From Aphelenchoides besseyi (Eukaryota > Nematoda > Chromadorea > Rhabditida > Aphelenchoididae): 64,000 bases of DNA. Positions 25,539-36,586 of this stretch are shown piece by piece. Under the pieces are notes generated by a model. The model saw only the letters and a list, made by a program, of their open reading frames with translations, made no database searches and was not told the DNA's origin. Position 1 is the first letter of the stretch; the number at the start of each line of letters is the position of its first letter. The stretch covers positions 1,550,001-1,614,000 of the forward strand of contig JAMPIQ010000002.1 in NCBI GenBank assembly GCA_024699855.1, written 5' to 3'. A program made the translations under genes and the position numbers.

Positions 25539-26455
25539 ATGTCTCTTATCTCGGCGTCGTCGTTAGTCACAGGAGTTGTAGCGGGCTCAATTGTTGATGA
25601 ACTGTTTGGTACGATTGGAGATGTTCAGAAAGCGCGAAAGGTGGGTCGAGGACCCGAATCCGAACGAAAGTTGCTATTCAAATTGGATCTTCATTTGGAT
25701 ACGGGATTTGCTGAGTGTGTCGCGTGGTCTAAAGCGGCCGAAACGTTCGACAAGATGGATTTGAAGACCGGCCAAGTAAGTCCTTATTGTATTTGAAAGT
25801 AGCAACTCATCTTTTAATGTTTAGATTATTCGAGTTGAATGGTCACTGTTATTTCGTACAAGTCGCCGATTTATGCACGTGGATTGGGTGTTCAGCTCAA
25901 GCTAGATGAGAGCAGCAGCATCGAAATCGTAGGCTCAGGAAAATTCCCGACCATCGAAGACAACAAGACCAAGTACTTGGAGTGCGCGCTTAAAGAGTTG
26001 GTTAGTGTTCCCGAAAACACCAAAATTCGTACGCTTTTCACATAGTTATTGTTTGCCATTAATCTTTTTAGTTCTCAACGACGTCTTCTTGAAAGTAGTT
26101 CCTCGTCGAATGGCTTCTCCAATAAATATGGGCGAAATGCGCGGAAGTTTGGCTGATCAAGAGCAAACATCGATACCAATTCGTGTTTTGGATCCGAACG
26201 GCGATTGGACCAAATTCAAGCGATTGGAGGCTGTGCAGGTTACTGGAGTTTTAAAAAAGAATGGTTCGGTGTTTTTCGCTCTTTACTAATTGCCATTTTG
26301 TTTAAGATATTGTGGTCCAATCGATCGAGAACATTATCGTTCGTGATGCGCCTCCGATCTCTGTAACTGAAGCGGCGTTGGCAATCAATACGCCATTTGG
26401 ATCGAAACGCCCAATTGTGGACAAAAACGAAGATTCGCCACCATTTAAAATTTAA
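25539..26455 (+). CDS. Helitron accessory gene: putative OB-fold/RPA-like protein 1
   Basis: Four exons (introns near 25776-25824, 26029-26071 and 26250-26291) give about 280 residues. Beta-rich segments such as LLFKLDLHLDTGFAECVAWS and KRLEAVQVTGVLKKN followed by QSIENIIVRDAPP have the spacing of tandem OB-folds as in replication protein A. This is pattern recognition, not a profile match. One base appears to be missing just after the first intron (near 25838), where the natural continuation VTVISYKSP is one base out of phase. The gene lies in the same orientation between the Rep/helicase gene and the 3' hairpin of unit 1. Plant Helitrons are known to carry RPA1-like genes, so a role in coating the displaced strand is a reasonable inference. 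Confidence 0.5.
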
Positions 26456-26687
26456 TTGATTGTTGTGTTAACCGTTTTATTTAATAAATGATTGTTTTTA
26501 ACCATTTTTGTTTGGATATTGTAAAAGATAAATGAAACTGCAATGTCTTGGTTTGAAACGACTGCATTAGTCACGAATATCCCATTAAATTGTTGGTTAT
26601 AAGAAACATAAAAGAATATGATAAGAAGAATTTGTTAAGTTCTCTACTAATGTAACGTTGATACTCTTTGTAAAACAATTAGAAGGA

Positions 26688-26721
26688 GGCCCCCCCGAAG
26701 GGGGGGCCGACCTGCTACTTG
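26688..26721 (+). repeat. 3' terminal hairpin and CTTG end of Helitron unit 1
   Basis: The stem pairs GG plus seven C with seven G plus CC around a GAA loop, then GACCTGCTA and CTTG. The same 21-base hairpin recurs at 35058-35078. Confidence 0.8.
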
Positions 26722-27461
26722 TCCCTATAAAAAAAGTGAGGAGTCTGTCTGTCTGTCTGTTTGTCAACAAAAACCGACCGATTCGTGTGCACATTTATTT
26801 TCGAATGAGAGCACTCTCTTCCATGCAAGTTTTGTGTGCGGCCGTTTGGACCGTTTGATGAAAGACCATTTGTTTTTGCTTCCGTCTAAAGTGTTGGTTG
26901 CTTTCGTCTATCGCCTAAATTGTGTTGGTTCTTTTAATTGCTAATTTGTTAACGTAAGTTTCTTAGGTCTTATCTGATTACAATCAAAACATTATTTTCA
27001 GATTTTGTTGCTTTCATTCAACGTGTAAAGAAGCTAAAGTATACGGTAAGTTTAGAAAACTCAACGGCATTATCATCTTTGATTCAAATTCAGGTTAACG
27101 TCTTTTGTCTACGTGTGGCTATTGTTCCATCAAGTGACAACGACCACTAAGAACGTTAAACTGTTTAAGCTTCGGTTTTTATCGTAAGTCAATTCTCAAT
27201 TGTTTAGTGATATTGAGTTTTTGTGTTTCAGGAAGTATACGTTGGCCATCGTTTCTTTGGTGGGCCTCACGTCTTATATTCAATTCGATTGGCCCGGTCG
27301 GATTGTCTTATCAGGGCATAGACATTCAAAGCGGTCCGGCACGCCGTCTTTGTCTTATCAGCTGAGCCACCCACATCAGAATCTCTTTACAATCAGAATT
27401 TGCTTATTATCAGAATTGTTTACTATCAGAATTTTCATTATAAAAATCTCAAACTTACGAA

Positions 27462-30400
27462 ATGCCGAAACGAAAGATTGAGCTGACAGATGAGGAAAAA
27501 AAAGAACGTGAAGAAGAGCGTAGGCGTAAGAACCGTGAACGAATGCGTAAAATTCGTGCAGAACAGAAAACAGCAAAAGCAACAGAAACGGAAACACGAT
27601 CAAAAATCGAAATTGAAAACACACAAGCATTACAAGCACAAAGTCAATTGGTTGAGAAAACAAACCAAATGACAAACTTAACGGAAAACTCACAAGCATC
27701 AGACACACAAATTCAAATCGTTGAAACTGCTCAAGAAACACAATCTATTGCTTCTCCAGACATTTCACAACAAATGTCGTTCGTCGCTATCGACACTCAA
27801 GAACCGGTGCTCACTATCGAACAAGTTTTGGGTAGCAAATTCAGCACTCATTGTCAACCGAATGAACTCTGTGAAGCTGCTCGCAACGAATGCCAAATGT
27901 CCAGATTGCAACTACCGAACATGGAGAACGTTGGTGAGTGGATCGATTTCGAATCAATTGTGTTTGGTTTGTTGATTTTAATTGCGAACACTTCGTTGAA
28001 AGTTGGTTTAATGTCGATGTCATTTTGGACCGACTACTACCGTTCTGCTGAATCGAATCCGTCGAAGTATTTCATCGTCAAACCACCGATCGCTCCAGAC
28101 GAAGACGCTTATTTGTTGATCCCAATTCAAAATTGCGGACACTACGTTTTGGCGGTAATGGAAAAGAAGGCACTCAGCAATCATTGTATTCTGTATTATT
28201 GCGATTCGTTTCATAAACCCGTTTCTCAAAGTGTCTATAGGTTAATCAATTCAATTTACAGTCAATGTTTCGCTCATTGGACGGGTTTAAATCCAAATGC
28301 AAACATTTTCTTGAACGACATTGGATACCAAAGTGATCTGCAAAATGATACATGCAATTGTGGTGCTTACGTTGTTTCGAATGCAATAAACTTCTTCGAG
28401 AACACACATCAACATTCAAATGGCGTTTTTCTAACAAAAGTAAACGAAAGTGGACTCGACAAACGTTTGAATCTGTTTGACACATTGGAGGTTTCGTTTT
28501 CGTCAATTCGTAATGACAATCAAAACGCCAATGCTGAACCAATGGATCAATCGGAACTAGTTGTATTGGAAGACAAAAAACGAGCAAAGCGATTGCAACA
28601 AAAACGCGACAATATCAACAAGAAACGGGCCGATGAATCTCATCAGCAAAAAGCAGACCGATTGGCTAAAGACAAAATTCAACATCAAGACTCACGTTCA
28701 AATGAATCAGACCAACAGAAAGCTGAACGATTAGCAAAAGATAAATTAAAACATCAAAACTCACGTGCAAACGAATTAGAAGAACAAACCGCGGAACGGT
28801 TGAATCAGCAGAAGGAACGTCAAGTTAATTTGCGTACTCAAGAATCTGATCAACAGAAAGCGAATCGACTAGCTAAAGACAAAACACAACATCAAATTTC
28901 GCGAGTTGTTGCAAAGCAGAAACATGTCCAAATAAACGTCGCAGCAATTCCAACTCAAGTTCCCGTTCATCGGTTAAGTAAAATGAACGTTGAATGTGAA
29001 TGCGAAGCTTTGCATTTCGAAGAAGAACGAGTTGGTAACAAACGAACCTTCAACGATTGCTGCAATCACGGAAAAATCTCTCTTCCCGATTTGCCGGCAT
29101 TACCACAGGAGTTGGAAGATCTGTTTACCGAAAAACATCCACTATCCAACAACTTCCTCACGAACATTCGTAAATACAACTCCGCTAACAGTTTCGCCGC
29201 TTTCAATGTTAAGATGCGATCGTTTGAAACTCGTGGACCATATTGCTTCTCAATTCAAGGCCAAATCTGTTACGAGATCGATGAAAGTGTAAGCGCAGCA
29301 GCTGATCGAAAATACGGCCAATTGTTCTTCTCGGATCCAGCAGAAGCAGTTGAAAAAAGAATGAACACGACTAACGGAACCAAAAAGGAACTAATGGAAT
29401 TGTTGGACAAGTTGATTCGCGATCATAATCCTCACGCCAAAATGCACATGATGATGAGTGAGTTGATGAAAGAAGAGGAACACGCAGGAAGACCGGTCGA
29501 AAACGTAAAAATGGCATTCAAAATGCGTCCCGGATACGATTCCAATCGTTTCAATGAACCAACTGTCGACGAAATTGGCGCTGTGTTTACAACTGATGCA
29601 TCAGGAGATATTCCAGAAATGTCTTTGGTTATCCAACTACAAAACGAACCAACTCCGCGAAGAATCAGTTCATTAAGTGCATTTGCAACTGCTTGGTTGT
29701 ATCCGCTCTTCTTTCCGAAAGGCACACTTGGTTGGTCTGTTGATATGATCAAACAGAACACAAACAAGCAAACCCGACTAACACGTGCAGAGTTCCACAG
29801 TTATCGGTTAGCCGTTCGGAAGCACTCCAACAGTCGTATTCACTATGGAAAGAAGTTGTTCCAGCAATTCGTAGTCGATTCGTATGTTCAAGTTGAAAGT
29901 GATCGAATGCGATGGATTCAACAAAACCAAAAACAATTGAAAACCATGCACTACCACGAACTTCACGCAAGTTTGAGTAGACTCGGACAACGATTGGATC
30001 GAGACATTGGAAGAATCCACGTTTTGCCATCGACGCACTTCGGATCACCCCGCTTCATGCGAGAGAACTACCAAGACGCCATGGCAATTGTTCTCAACAA
30101 CGGCAAACCGGATCTGTTCATTACCATGACGTGTGATGCGATGTGGCCGGATATTGTGGAAACAATCAAGGAATCTATTGTCATTGGAGCAAAACAAACT
30201 GCTAGTGATCGACCAGATATTGTTGCTCGAGTGTTTGCCCTAAAAGTCGAAGCAGTAATCGATGATTTGGTTAAGAAACAAGTCTTTGGTGAACCGAAGT
30301 GTTTTGTTTACGTCACTGAGTTCCAAAAACGCGGTCTACCACATATTCACTGTCTAATCAGTTTGAAAGATGGCCAAAAGTTCTTGCAACCCGAGAACAT

Positions 30401-33076
30401 CGACAAGTACTTCAGCGCCGAATTGCCACCGGAAACCGATCCAGAACTGTTAGAATTGGTGAGTAAGTATATGATTCATCGTGTATGTGGTGTCCAGAAT
30501 CCGAAAGCTCCGTGTATGGTCAATGGAAAGTGCCGACACAAGTTTCCGAAGCAGTTTTTGGACGAAACCAAAGTGAACGAACACGGATACCCATTCCTGA
30601 AAAGACCAAACAACGACCGATTCATCGAAATCAAAAATGTAAAATACGACAATCGTCGAGTGGTTCCGTACAGTTGGTACCTTCTGAAACGTTACCGTTG
30701 CCACATTAATGTTGAGATTGTGAGTTCGATCAAGAACGTCAAGTACCTTTACAAATACGCTTACAAAGGACACGACGCCGCTTCTCTGGAACTTCAATCA
30801 TCGGGAAACATCAACCACGACGAAATCAAAGACCACATCGACGGCCGTTACGTTGGTCCAGTTGAAGCATGTTATCGAATTCTCAAGTTGAAAATGCACG
30901 ACAAATCCCACCATGTCGAACGTCTTCCAATCCATCTCGAGAATCAACAAGCGGTTTTCATCGACGAAGATTGTGACTTGGAGAAAGCGAAAAAAATCAT
31001 GGAAAAGGGAACTAAACTTATGGATTTCTTCAGATTGAATGAACGAGACGCGACTGCACGAACTTTGTTGTACTCCGAAGTACCGACTCACTACAGTTGG
31101 AAGACAGTTACGATCAACATCAACCAAACTGCTGAAACGACCACACAATGGGAGCCGAGAGTTCGAAGCAGCAAAACTGTTGGACGAATGTACGCTATCA
31201 GTCCAAGTCAAGGAGATTTGTGGCATTTGCGTCTACTTCTTCAACATGTGAGAGGAGCAAAGAGTTTCAAGGAACTGCGAACAGTCAACGGAATTGAATA
31301 CCAGAACAATGGAGAAGCGTGTTTGGTTTTGGGTTTGATTGACGACGATGAAGAGTACATCAAATGCATGAAAGAAGCAGTGAAAGTGTTAATGCCGAAG
31401 AAATTGCGAACCCTTTTCGTCAACATCCTCATTCACTGCAATCCAGCTGATCCAAAAACGCTGTGGGAAATGTTCAAAAATGATCTCAGCGAAGATTTCA
31501 ACCGACACTTGAAGGACAAATCCAAAGCGATCGCGCGAGCATACAAACGAATCGACACACTTCTTCAACGCCAAAACAAGTCGATCAAAGACTTTCCATC
31601 AATGGACGCAGTTGAGGACATCGAAGAGATTGAGGACACAATCGATCACGACCAGGAATTGGAAGCCGCAAAAGAGTTGTACGAAACCTTGAACGCCGAA
31701 CAAAAAATTGTTGTTGACAAAGTTCTCGCCGCTCTTCAAAGTCTCCAAATTGATGGAAAGCCGAAGTGTTTCTTTGTAGATGGTCTAGGCGGAACCGGCA
31801 AGACTTACGTCTACAAAACACTGTGCCATTTCATTAACGGCAACAAAAAGAAGTTTTTGACGTGCGCGTTTACCGGTATTGCTGCGTTGTTGTTGCCCAA
31901 TGGACGAACTTGCCACAAAACATTTGGACTTGGAGTACCACTTGACCGCGATTCGAACTCAACTTTGACTCCCAACAATCGCGACGGTAAGATGTTGATG
32001 CAAGCAGATGTGATCATTTGGGATGAAGCACCAATGGCCCCTAGATATGCATTAGAAATCGCCGATCGAAAACTAAGAGAACTAATGAATAGCAACTTAC
32101 CATTCGGTGGAAAAATCTTCGTGATCGGTGGAGACTTCCGACAGATTCTGCCAATTCTGAAGTACGGTACCATCGGCGAAACCATCAATTTGTCCATTTG
32201 CTCATCAACTTTGTGGAATCAGTTTGAAAAATTGAAATTGACTACCAATATGCGAATCAAAGCGAACGAAGTTGAATTTGCTGATTTCCTGAAACAAGTC
32301 GGAGAAGGAACACTAAACAACGAAAACGAACTGATTGAATTGCCATCACATTGCCTTATTCAACAAAATCTGGAACAAGAGATCTTTGGAAAATTGATTG
32401 AAAACAAACAGTTCAACGACATGGGGAACTCAGCGATATTGGTGTCGAAACACATTGGAGTAAACGAATCGAATGAAAAAGTTTTGAAGATGTTGGATGG
32501 ACAATCAAAAAAACGTATGCTTCCATTGACTCTGCTATTGACGCCGAGAACTGTGCCGATCAAACGTTGTTGCTACCAGAGTATTTGAACATGATCGAAG
32601 AAGGTTCTCTACCACCTCACAAATTGGAATTGAAGGAAAATGCAATCGTGATTCTGATCCGCAATTTGTCACAAGAAGATGGACTGTGCAATGGAACTCG
32701 AATGTTGGTTGTGGCCATGAACGATCACTCAGTTGAATGTGAGATCTTAACTGGACATCATGCACGTGAACGACACATCATCCCTCGAATCAACAATACG
32801 ATCGATTACCGTGGAATGTTCCAACTGAACCGGAAACAATTTCCATTGAAATTGGCCTTTGCAATGACAATCAACAAGAGTCAAGGCCAAACATTCGAAC
32901 GGGTTGGACTGAACCTCGAACACCAAGTTTTCGAACATGGCCAATTGTACGTTGCTTTGTCGCGAGCTCGATCATGGGACTCAGTGAAAGTTTTCGTTCC
33001 AACAAGCAATCGACAAACTCCAACAGTTTGTTTAGTTAAAAACATCGTGCATCGGGAAGTATTCAAACGATTGTAA
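27462..33076 (+). CDS. Helitron Rep/helicase with N-terminal C48-like cysteine protease (copy 2, one frameshift)
   Basis: A 1,708-codon frame from 27462 is followed by the rest of the same protein in the +1 phase from about 32515. Removing one A from the A7 run near 32508-32514 would rejoin them (about 1,870 residues). Order, in approximate residues: basic coiled region 1-45; Ulp1/C48-like region with GHYVLAVME (His 226), YYCDS (Asp 248) and QNDTCNCGAYV (Gln 294, Cys 300); Lys/Gln-rich repeats 370-490; CEC...CCNHGK zinc region 505-530; Helitron_like_N 785 onward; HUH HIHC at 962; YLYKYAYKG at 1095; helicase with GGTGKTY 1443, WDEAPMA 1519, GGDFRQILP 1556, NKSQGQTFE 1803, YVALSRA 1828. The HUH/Tyr part nicks and joins DNA ends and the SF1 Pif1-like helicase unwinds. 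The protease-like part may process the polyprotein or act on ubiquitin-like tags; that is inference. Confidence 0.9.
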
Positions 33077-33160
33077 GAACAATTCGTATAACAACAACAC
33101 TTCATTAGCAAAAAACGCAAAAGAGTTCATGAACGAAAATAAGTTTGTTTCAAAGAAAGT

Positions 33161-33180
33161 CCATGGCCTTCGGGCCATGG
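33161..33180 (+). repeat. Perfect 8-bp hairpin with TTCG loop after the Rep/helicase stop
   Basis: CCATGGCC-TTCG-GGCCATGG forms a C(UUCG)G tetraloop hairpin in RNA, 84 b after the stop codon. It could be an RNA 3' structure or the relic of an earlier Helitron 3' end. Confidence 0.6.
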
Positions 33181-33897
33181 CAAGGACGCGATTTTTCGCG
33201 TAAACGACGGGATGCAGTGGACAACATCAAATAGTCGGTAAGCAATTCGATCTGATGCAATTTACTTTGTGATTTTTCAGGTCCAATTATTGCCGATCTG
33301 TCCACCCGTTATAGCACCAAAATTTCGATCTCGGTCACGTACGTTTTCGAGTTATCTTCGCGATCTGCACGTTTCGATTTCAGTTTCTCAATTCCTCAAC
33401 GGGTGTTTGAACGACCGAATTTTTGGATGGACAGCAGGAATGAAACGGTCAGTTTGTTGCTAATCGATTTGTTTACAATCGTATTTCAGGTCTACATCTT
33501 TAACTACACGTTTACACTCGCCGAATTCTGTCCCTCATCAATACACAACGATATCTCATGGTATTTGAATTGATGTTCAACATAACCAATGTGGTTTTGT
33601 TTCAGCCCGTCTTTTGACTTTATGTACCAATGGATCGACGAGAACATTATGGACCGTTACCACGATCGTCAATGTTATTTGTCTACAGAAATTACTGCTG
33701 TTGATCTATTCACAGTCATCTATTCATTGTCTACTTGAGATTGAACGACCGAATTGTCCACTTTGATTTTAAAATGAACAACCCTTCGAATGAAAATTTG
33801 TGTTCAAAATGTTGTTTGCATAACTCTCTCACTTTCTCTCTCACTCTCATTCAATTTGCATACGTATACTTTTGCATTTGTCAGCCAAATTGAAAAG

Positions 33898-33905
33898 TAT
33901 AAAAG
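33898..33905 (+). promoter_or_regulatory. TATAAAAG box of OB-fold gene 2
   Basis: TATAAAAG lies about 85 b before the ATG at 33988 and matches the boxes at 25457, 42983 and 53374 (minus). Confidence 0.55.
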
Positions 33906-33987
33906 GAAAAGCTTTTGTTCAGTTTGGTTACAGTTCGTCTGTTTTGTCGTCTTTTGCTACAATTCAAGTAGAGCTCCTTCTCCTGTC

Positions 33988-34911
33988 ATGGCCGACCGTC
34001 CGCTCTTCAATGTCAATGCTCCGCCGTTTGTACCGCGCCAAATTGAGCGAGAAGACCAGGAAATCGAAGATCTGATTGAAGAGAATGAATCGATGAAACC
34101 GCAACCGCCGCCTTCACCACCTCCACAACCTCAACCACCATAACCAGCGTTGACTTCAGCGGAAACACTCGATTTGCTGGACCCGGCCGATGGAGACGTA
34201 ACAATGTGAGTTCAAAGTGAATCGAAGTTTGCTCATGTACTTTATTTTGCAGCTCGATCACGGTGCGAATCACGCAAGTAAACGCCGTGCGCAAAACAAC
34301 CAATGGTATCGAAATCTGCACCGCGCTAGGCTCATGCGCCGATGGTCGAAACATGCAAATTACTGGCTGGCGAAACTTGGCGACTCGCGTCAGTCGCGAG
34401 CTCATGAACAATCACATCATGACTATCGACTTTCTGCGATGTTCGTCCATTGCCAAAGGGCTCAATAACGGTCAATTTGTTCACGAAGTTTGTCTGTCAG
34501 CTGCAACGACAATTACGGACCATGAAGCGCAAGTTGAGGTTGAACAAGTTCCGTTGATAAATTTGGATCTCGTTGGTGTGACCATGGGCAAATTTAGTGA
34601 GTTCTCTACATCTTTATACTTTTCACACTACACTGTCTGTTTCAGAAACACGTGGATTCGTCTTGAATGTTCCACGAGCTCTCGGCCTGCGACACATCGG
34701 TTCAATCGTTGAGAGCAACATCAAAGTCAATCTTTGCTTTAATGGATCTCCGCCAGTCATGTCTCCGCGTCAAGAAGTGCATGTTCAAGGACGTTTTGTT
34801 AATCAGATGATCCAAGTCGAACACATCGAGTTGGGCCAGGAATTTTTGTCCGAAAATGACGGACGTCTTCAGAACGTTCGCGCTCCCAACCGTCGTCGAT
34901 CTCTTGATTGA
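33988..34911 (+). pseudogene. Helitron accessory gene: putative OB-fold/RPA-like protein 2, with an in-frame stop
   Basis: The start at 33988 follows the TATA box. Three exons (introns near 34206-34251 and 34599-34646) share one frame. The N-terminus ends in a Pro/Gln-rich tract, which is followed by a TAA at about 34141. The frame beyond the stop is intact to the TGA, so a CAA-to-TAA type change is likely; an unseen splice around it is also possible. The body contains ITVRITQVNAVRKTTNGIEI and MQITGWRNLATRVS, then a second beta-rich block with VHVQGRFVNQMIQVEHIEL, consistent with two OB-folds. I find no close sequence match to OB-fold gene 1 or 3, so these are divergent or independently acquired genes. 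Function is inferred as ssDNA binding. Confidence 0.5.
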
Positions 34912-35057
34912 ACATGTATGTAAATGTTTTTTTGTTAAAATAAAATTGTTGTTGTTAAAAAGTTTCTATTGCGTTCTCTTCTTAGACTATCATAGTGTAA
35001 GCATTTGAAATTGTTTTGTCAATAAATAATGCGAATGATATGTAATAATTGAAGGGA

Positions 35058-35095
35058 GGCCCCCCCGAAGGGGGGGCCGACCGCCTATTTACTTG
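35058..35095 (+). repeat. 3' terminal hairpin and CTTG end of Helitron unit 2
   Basis: The hairpin is identical to that of unit 1 (9-bp stem, GAA loop) with a slightly longer spacer (17 versus 13 bases to the end). It is followed directly by a new TCCCTATAAAAAAAG. Confidence 0.8.
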
Positions 35096-35535
35096 TCCCT
35101 ATAAAAAAAGCGAGGACCGTCTGTTTGTCAACATTCGAACGACCGAAAAGTGTGCACGTTTTTGAAAAATGAACCAGTCTTCTTATGCTAATTCGTGTGC
35201 ACGAGAAAGAACGGTCGTGAAATGACCGAGAAGCGGAAAATGTCCAAGTCTTACGTTAACAGCTACTGCTTTTGACTAGTTTTGATTGAGTTGTTGGTTT
35301 TGAAGCTAGAATTTGCACTAAGTTACGAATTGATGCTTAGATTCAATGTTGTATAAATGTGAATGTGATTGGAGTTCATGACTGCATATGATTTTGTTTT
35401 TGGCTGTCAAATAAGTAACAATATAAGCGTTCAGCAAAATTACGTCAAAAGAATGCGAAATGAAAACGAAAATCACTTCGGTTTTGTTCTGTCTTAGATC
35501 GGTCGCTTCTGCTTTGAGAGAAATACGAAATTGCA

Positions 35536-36450
35536 ATGTCGTTCGTCGATCCTATGGATGTGCAGGAAGGCGAAAGTGAAACAAATCAAAAGAAAGAAGG
35601 AGCCGAACCGACGAAGAAAGCTGATGAGACAAGCGATCGTTCTAAGGTAAATTGCGGGTATAGTTCAAAAGTTAAATGGTTCGTATTTGTTTCAGAAAAT
35701 TCAATATGAGTTTACGACTGCAGAAGAAATCAATAATGTGCAAATCAATGACACGACCGTGTAAGCATTCAGAATTCAACTGATAATTCAAAGTCCACTT
35801 TCAGCGATATCGTCATGTCAGTCGAAACGATACTCGGTGTACACGTGACCAAAGACTTTGAGAAAGTATTTGGTGTGTTTTACTCTCAAATGGCGAGAAT
35901 ACCATATTGCACATGAAATCTTGGAACGATATAGGATCAACGTTGATGGCAGGCCTATCAGTCGATAAAGTTTACGCGTTTCGAGACCTCAAAGCAGAGA
36001 AGAAAACATTCTCGCGTGGAAACACGGTGTGTGACGTGAAATTCACAAAGAACTCCAGCTACGAGTTAATGGGAAACAAGATTCAAGAAACCTTCGAATT
36101 CGTACAACTTGCTGATGTTGCCATTCATGTTGGAAAGTTTCGTAAGTATATTACAATAGTCACTTTAATTTTGATATGTTCCAGAAACTCTTGCGTTTAT
36201 ACAAAAAGAATTGAAAGAGCAGTCGGGGCAATACGTCGGAGCCATCGTTTATGGCGAAATTCGAGTTCCTGTCAAATCGAATGAAAACTTCAGTGGAAAA
36301 AAAGGTCAAAAAGTGAAAGTCAAAGGACGTTATTCGGATCCATTTGTTGTTATGGATATGTGGACCGTCCTGCAAGACGAAGCATTGGAATTGAATAATC
36401 CGCAACTGCGAGCTTTCAAAACACCGACGAGAAAGCGCAAGTGTGCGTAA
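35536..36450 (+). CDS. Helitron accessory gene: putative OB-fold/RPA-like protein 3
   Basis: The ATG at 35536 opens an acidic/Lys-rich leader, then exons joined by introns near 35647-35695, 35761-35804 and 36140-36182. The core has IVMSVETILGVHVTKDFEKV, NGENTILHMKSWNDIG and the stretch GLSVDKVYAFRDLKAEKK. This is strongly reminiscent of an RPA-type OB-fold, where a KxW strand is followed by L...G..Y..... A second segment ends VKVKGRYSDPFVVMDMWTVLQ. The phase changes once near 35885 (VFYS to NGENT), either a one-base indel or an unrecognised splice. It ends in a Lys/Arg-rich tail (TPTRKRKC) that could be a nuclear localisation signal. It lies before the Rep/helicase gene here, unlike in units 1 and 2. 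Confidence 0.5.
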
Positions 36451-36586
36451 GACGTGATCAGTATCGTAGTCGTAGTATTAGGATGATAGGTCTATTGTGG
36501 AATAAATGATTCACATACATACGTCAACTATAACAGTTTCATCAGCTATGAAGAAAATTGTTTGACAGAATACGTTCATGTAAATA

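Larger units (their letters stand above)
18900..26721 (+). mobile_element. Helitron-like unit 1
   Basis: The 5' end begins TCCCTATAAAAAAAGTGAGG after a host A. The 3' end has a 9-bp stem with a 3-base loop (26688-26708), 9 bases of spacer, then CTTG, directly abutting the next unit. Helitrons begin with TC and end in a hairpin plus a CTRR-like tetranucleotide; CTTG is a variant of that. The unit holds a broken Rep/helicase gene and one OB-fold-like gene, both on the plus strand. No target-site duplication is expected or seen. Confidence 0.8.
26722..35095 (+). mobile_element. Helitron-like unit 2
   Basis: It begins TCCCTATAAAAAAAGTGAGG immediately after the CTTG of unit 1 and ends with the same hairpin (35058-35078) and CTTG, immediately followed by the TCCCTATAAAAAAAG of unit 3. 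It contains the least damaged Rep/helicase gene and an OB-fold-like accessory gene. A separate UUCG-loop hairpin at 33161-33180 raises the possibility that it is a composite of two smaller elements. Confidence 0.8.

Noticed and set aside
34013..34411. 132-codon minus frame opposite the OB-fold gene 2
   Set aside because: Antisense shadow of the coding exons with no domain.
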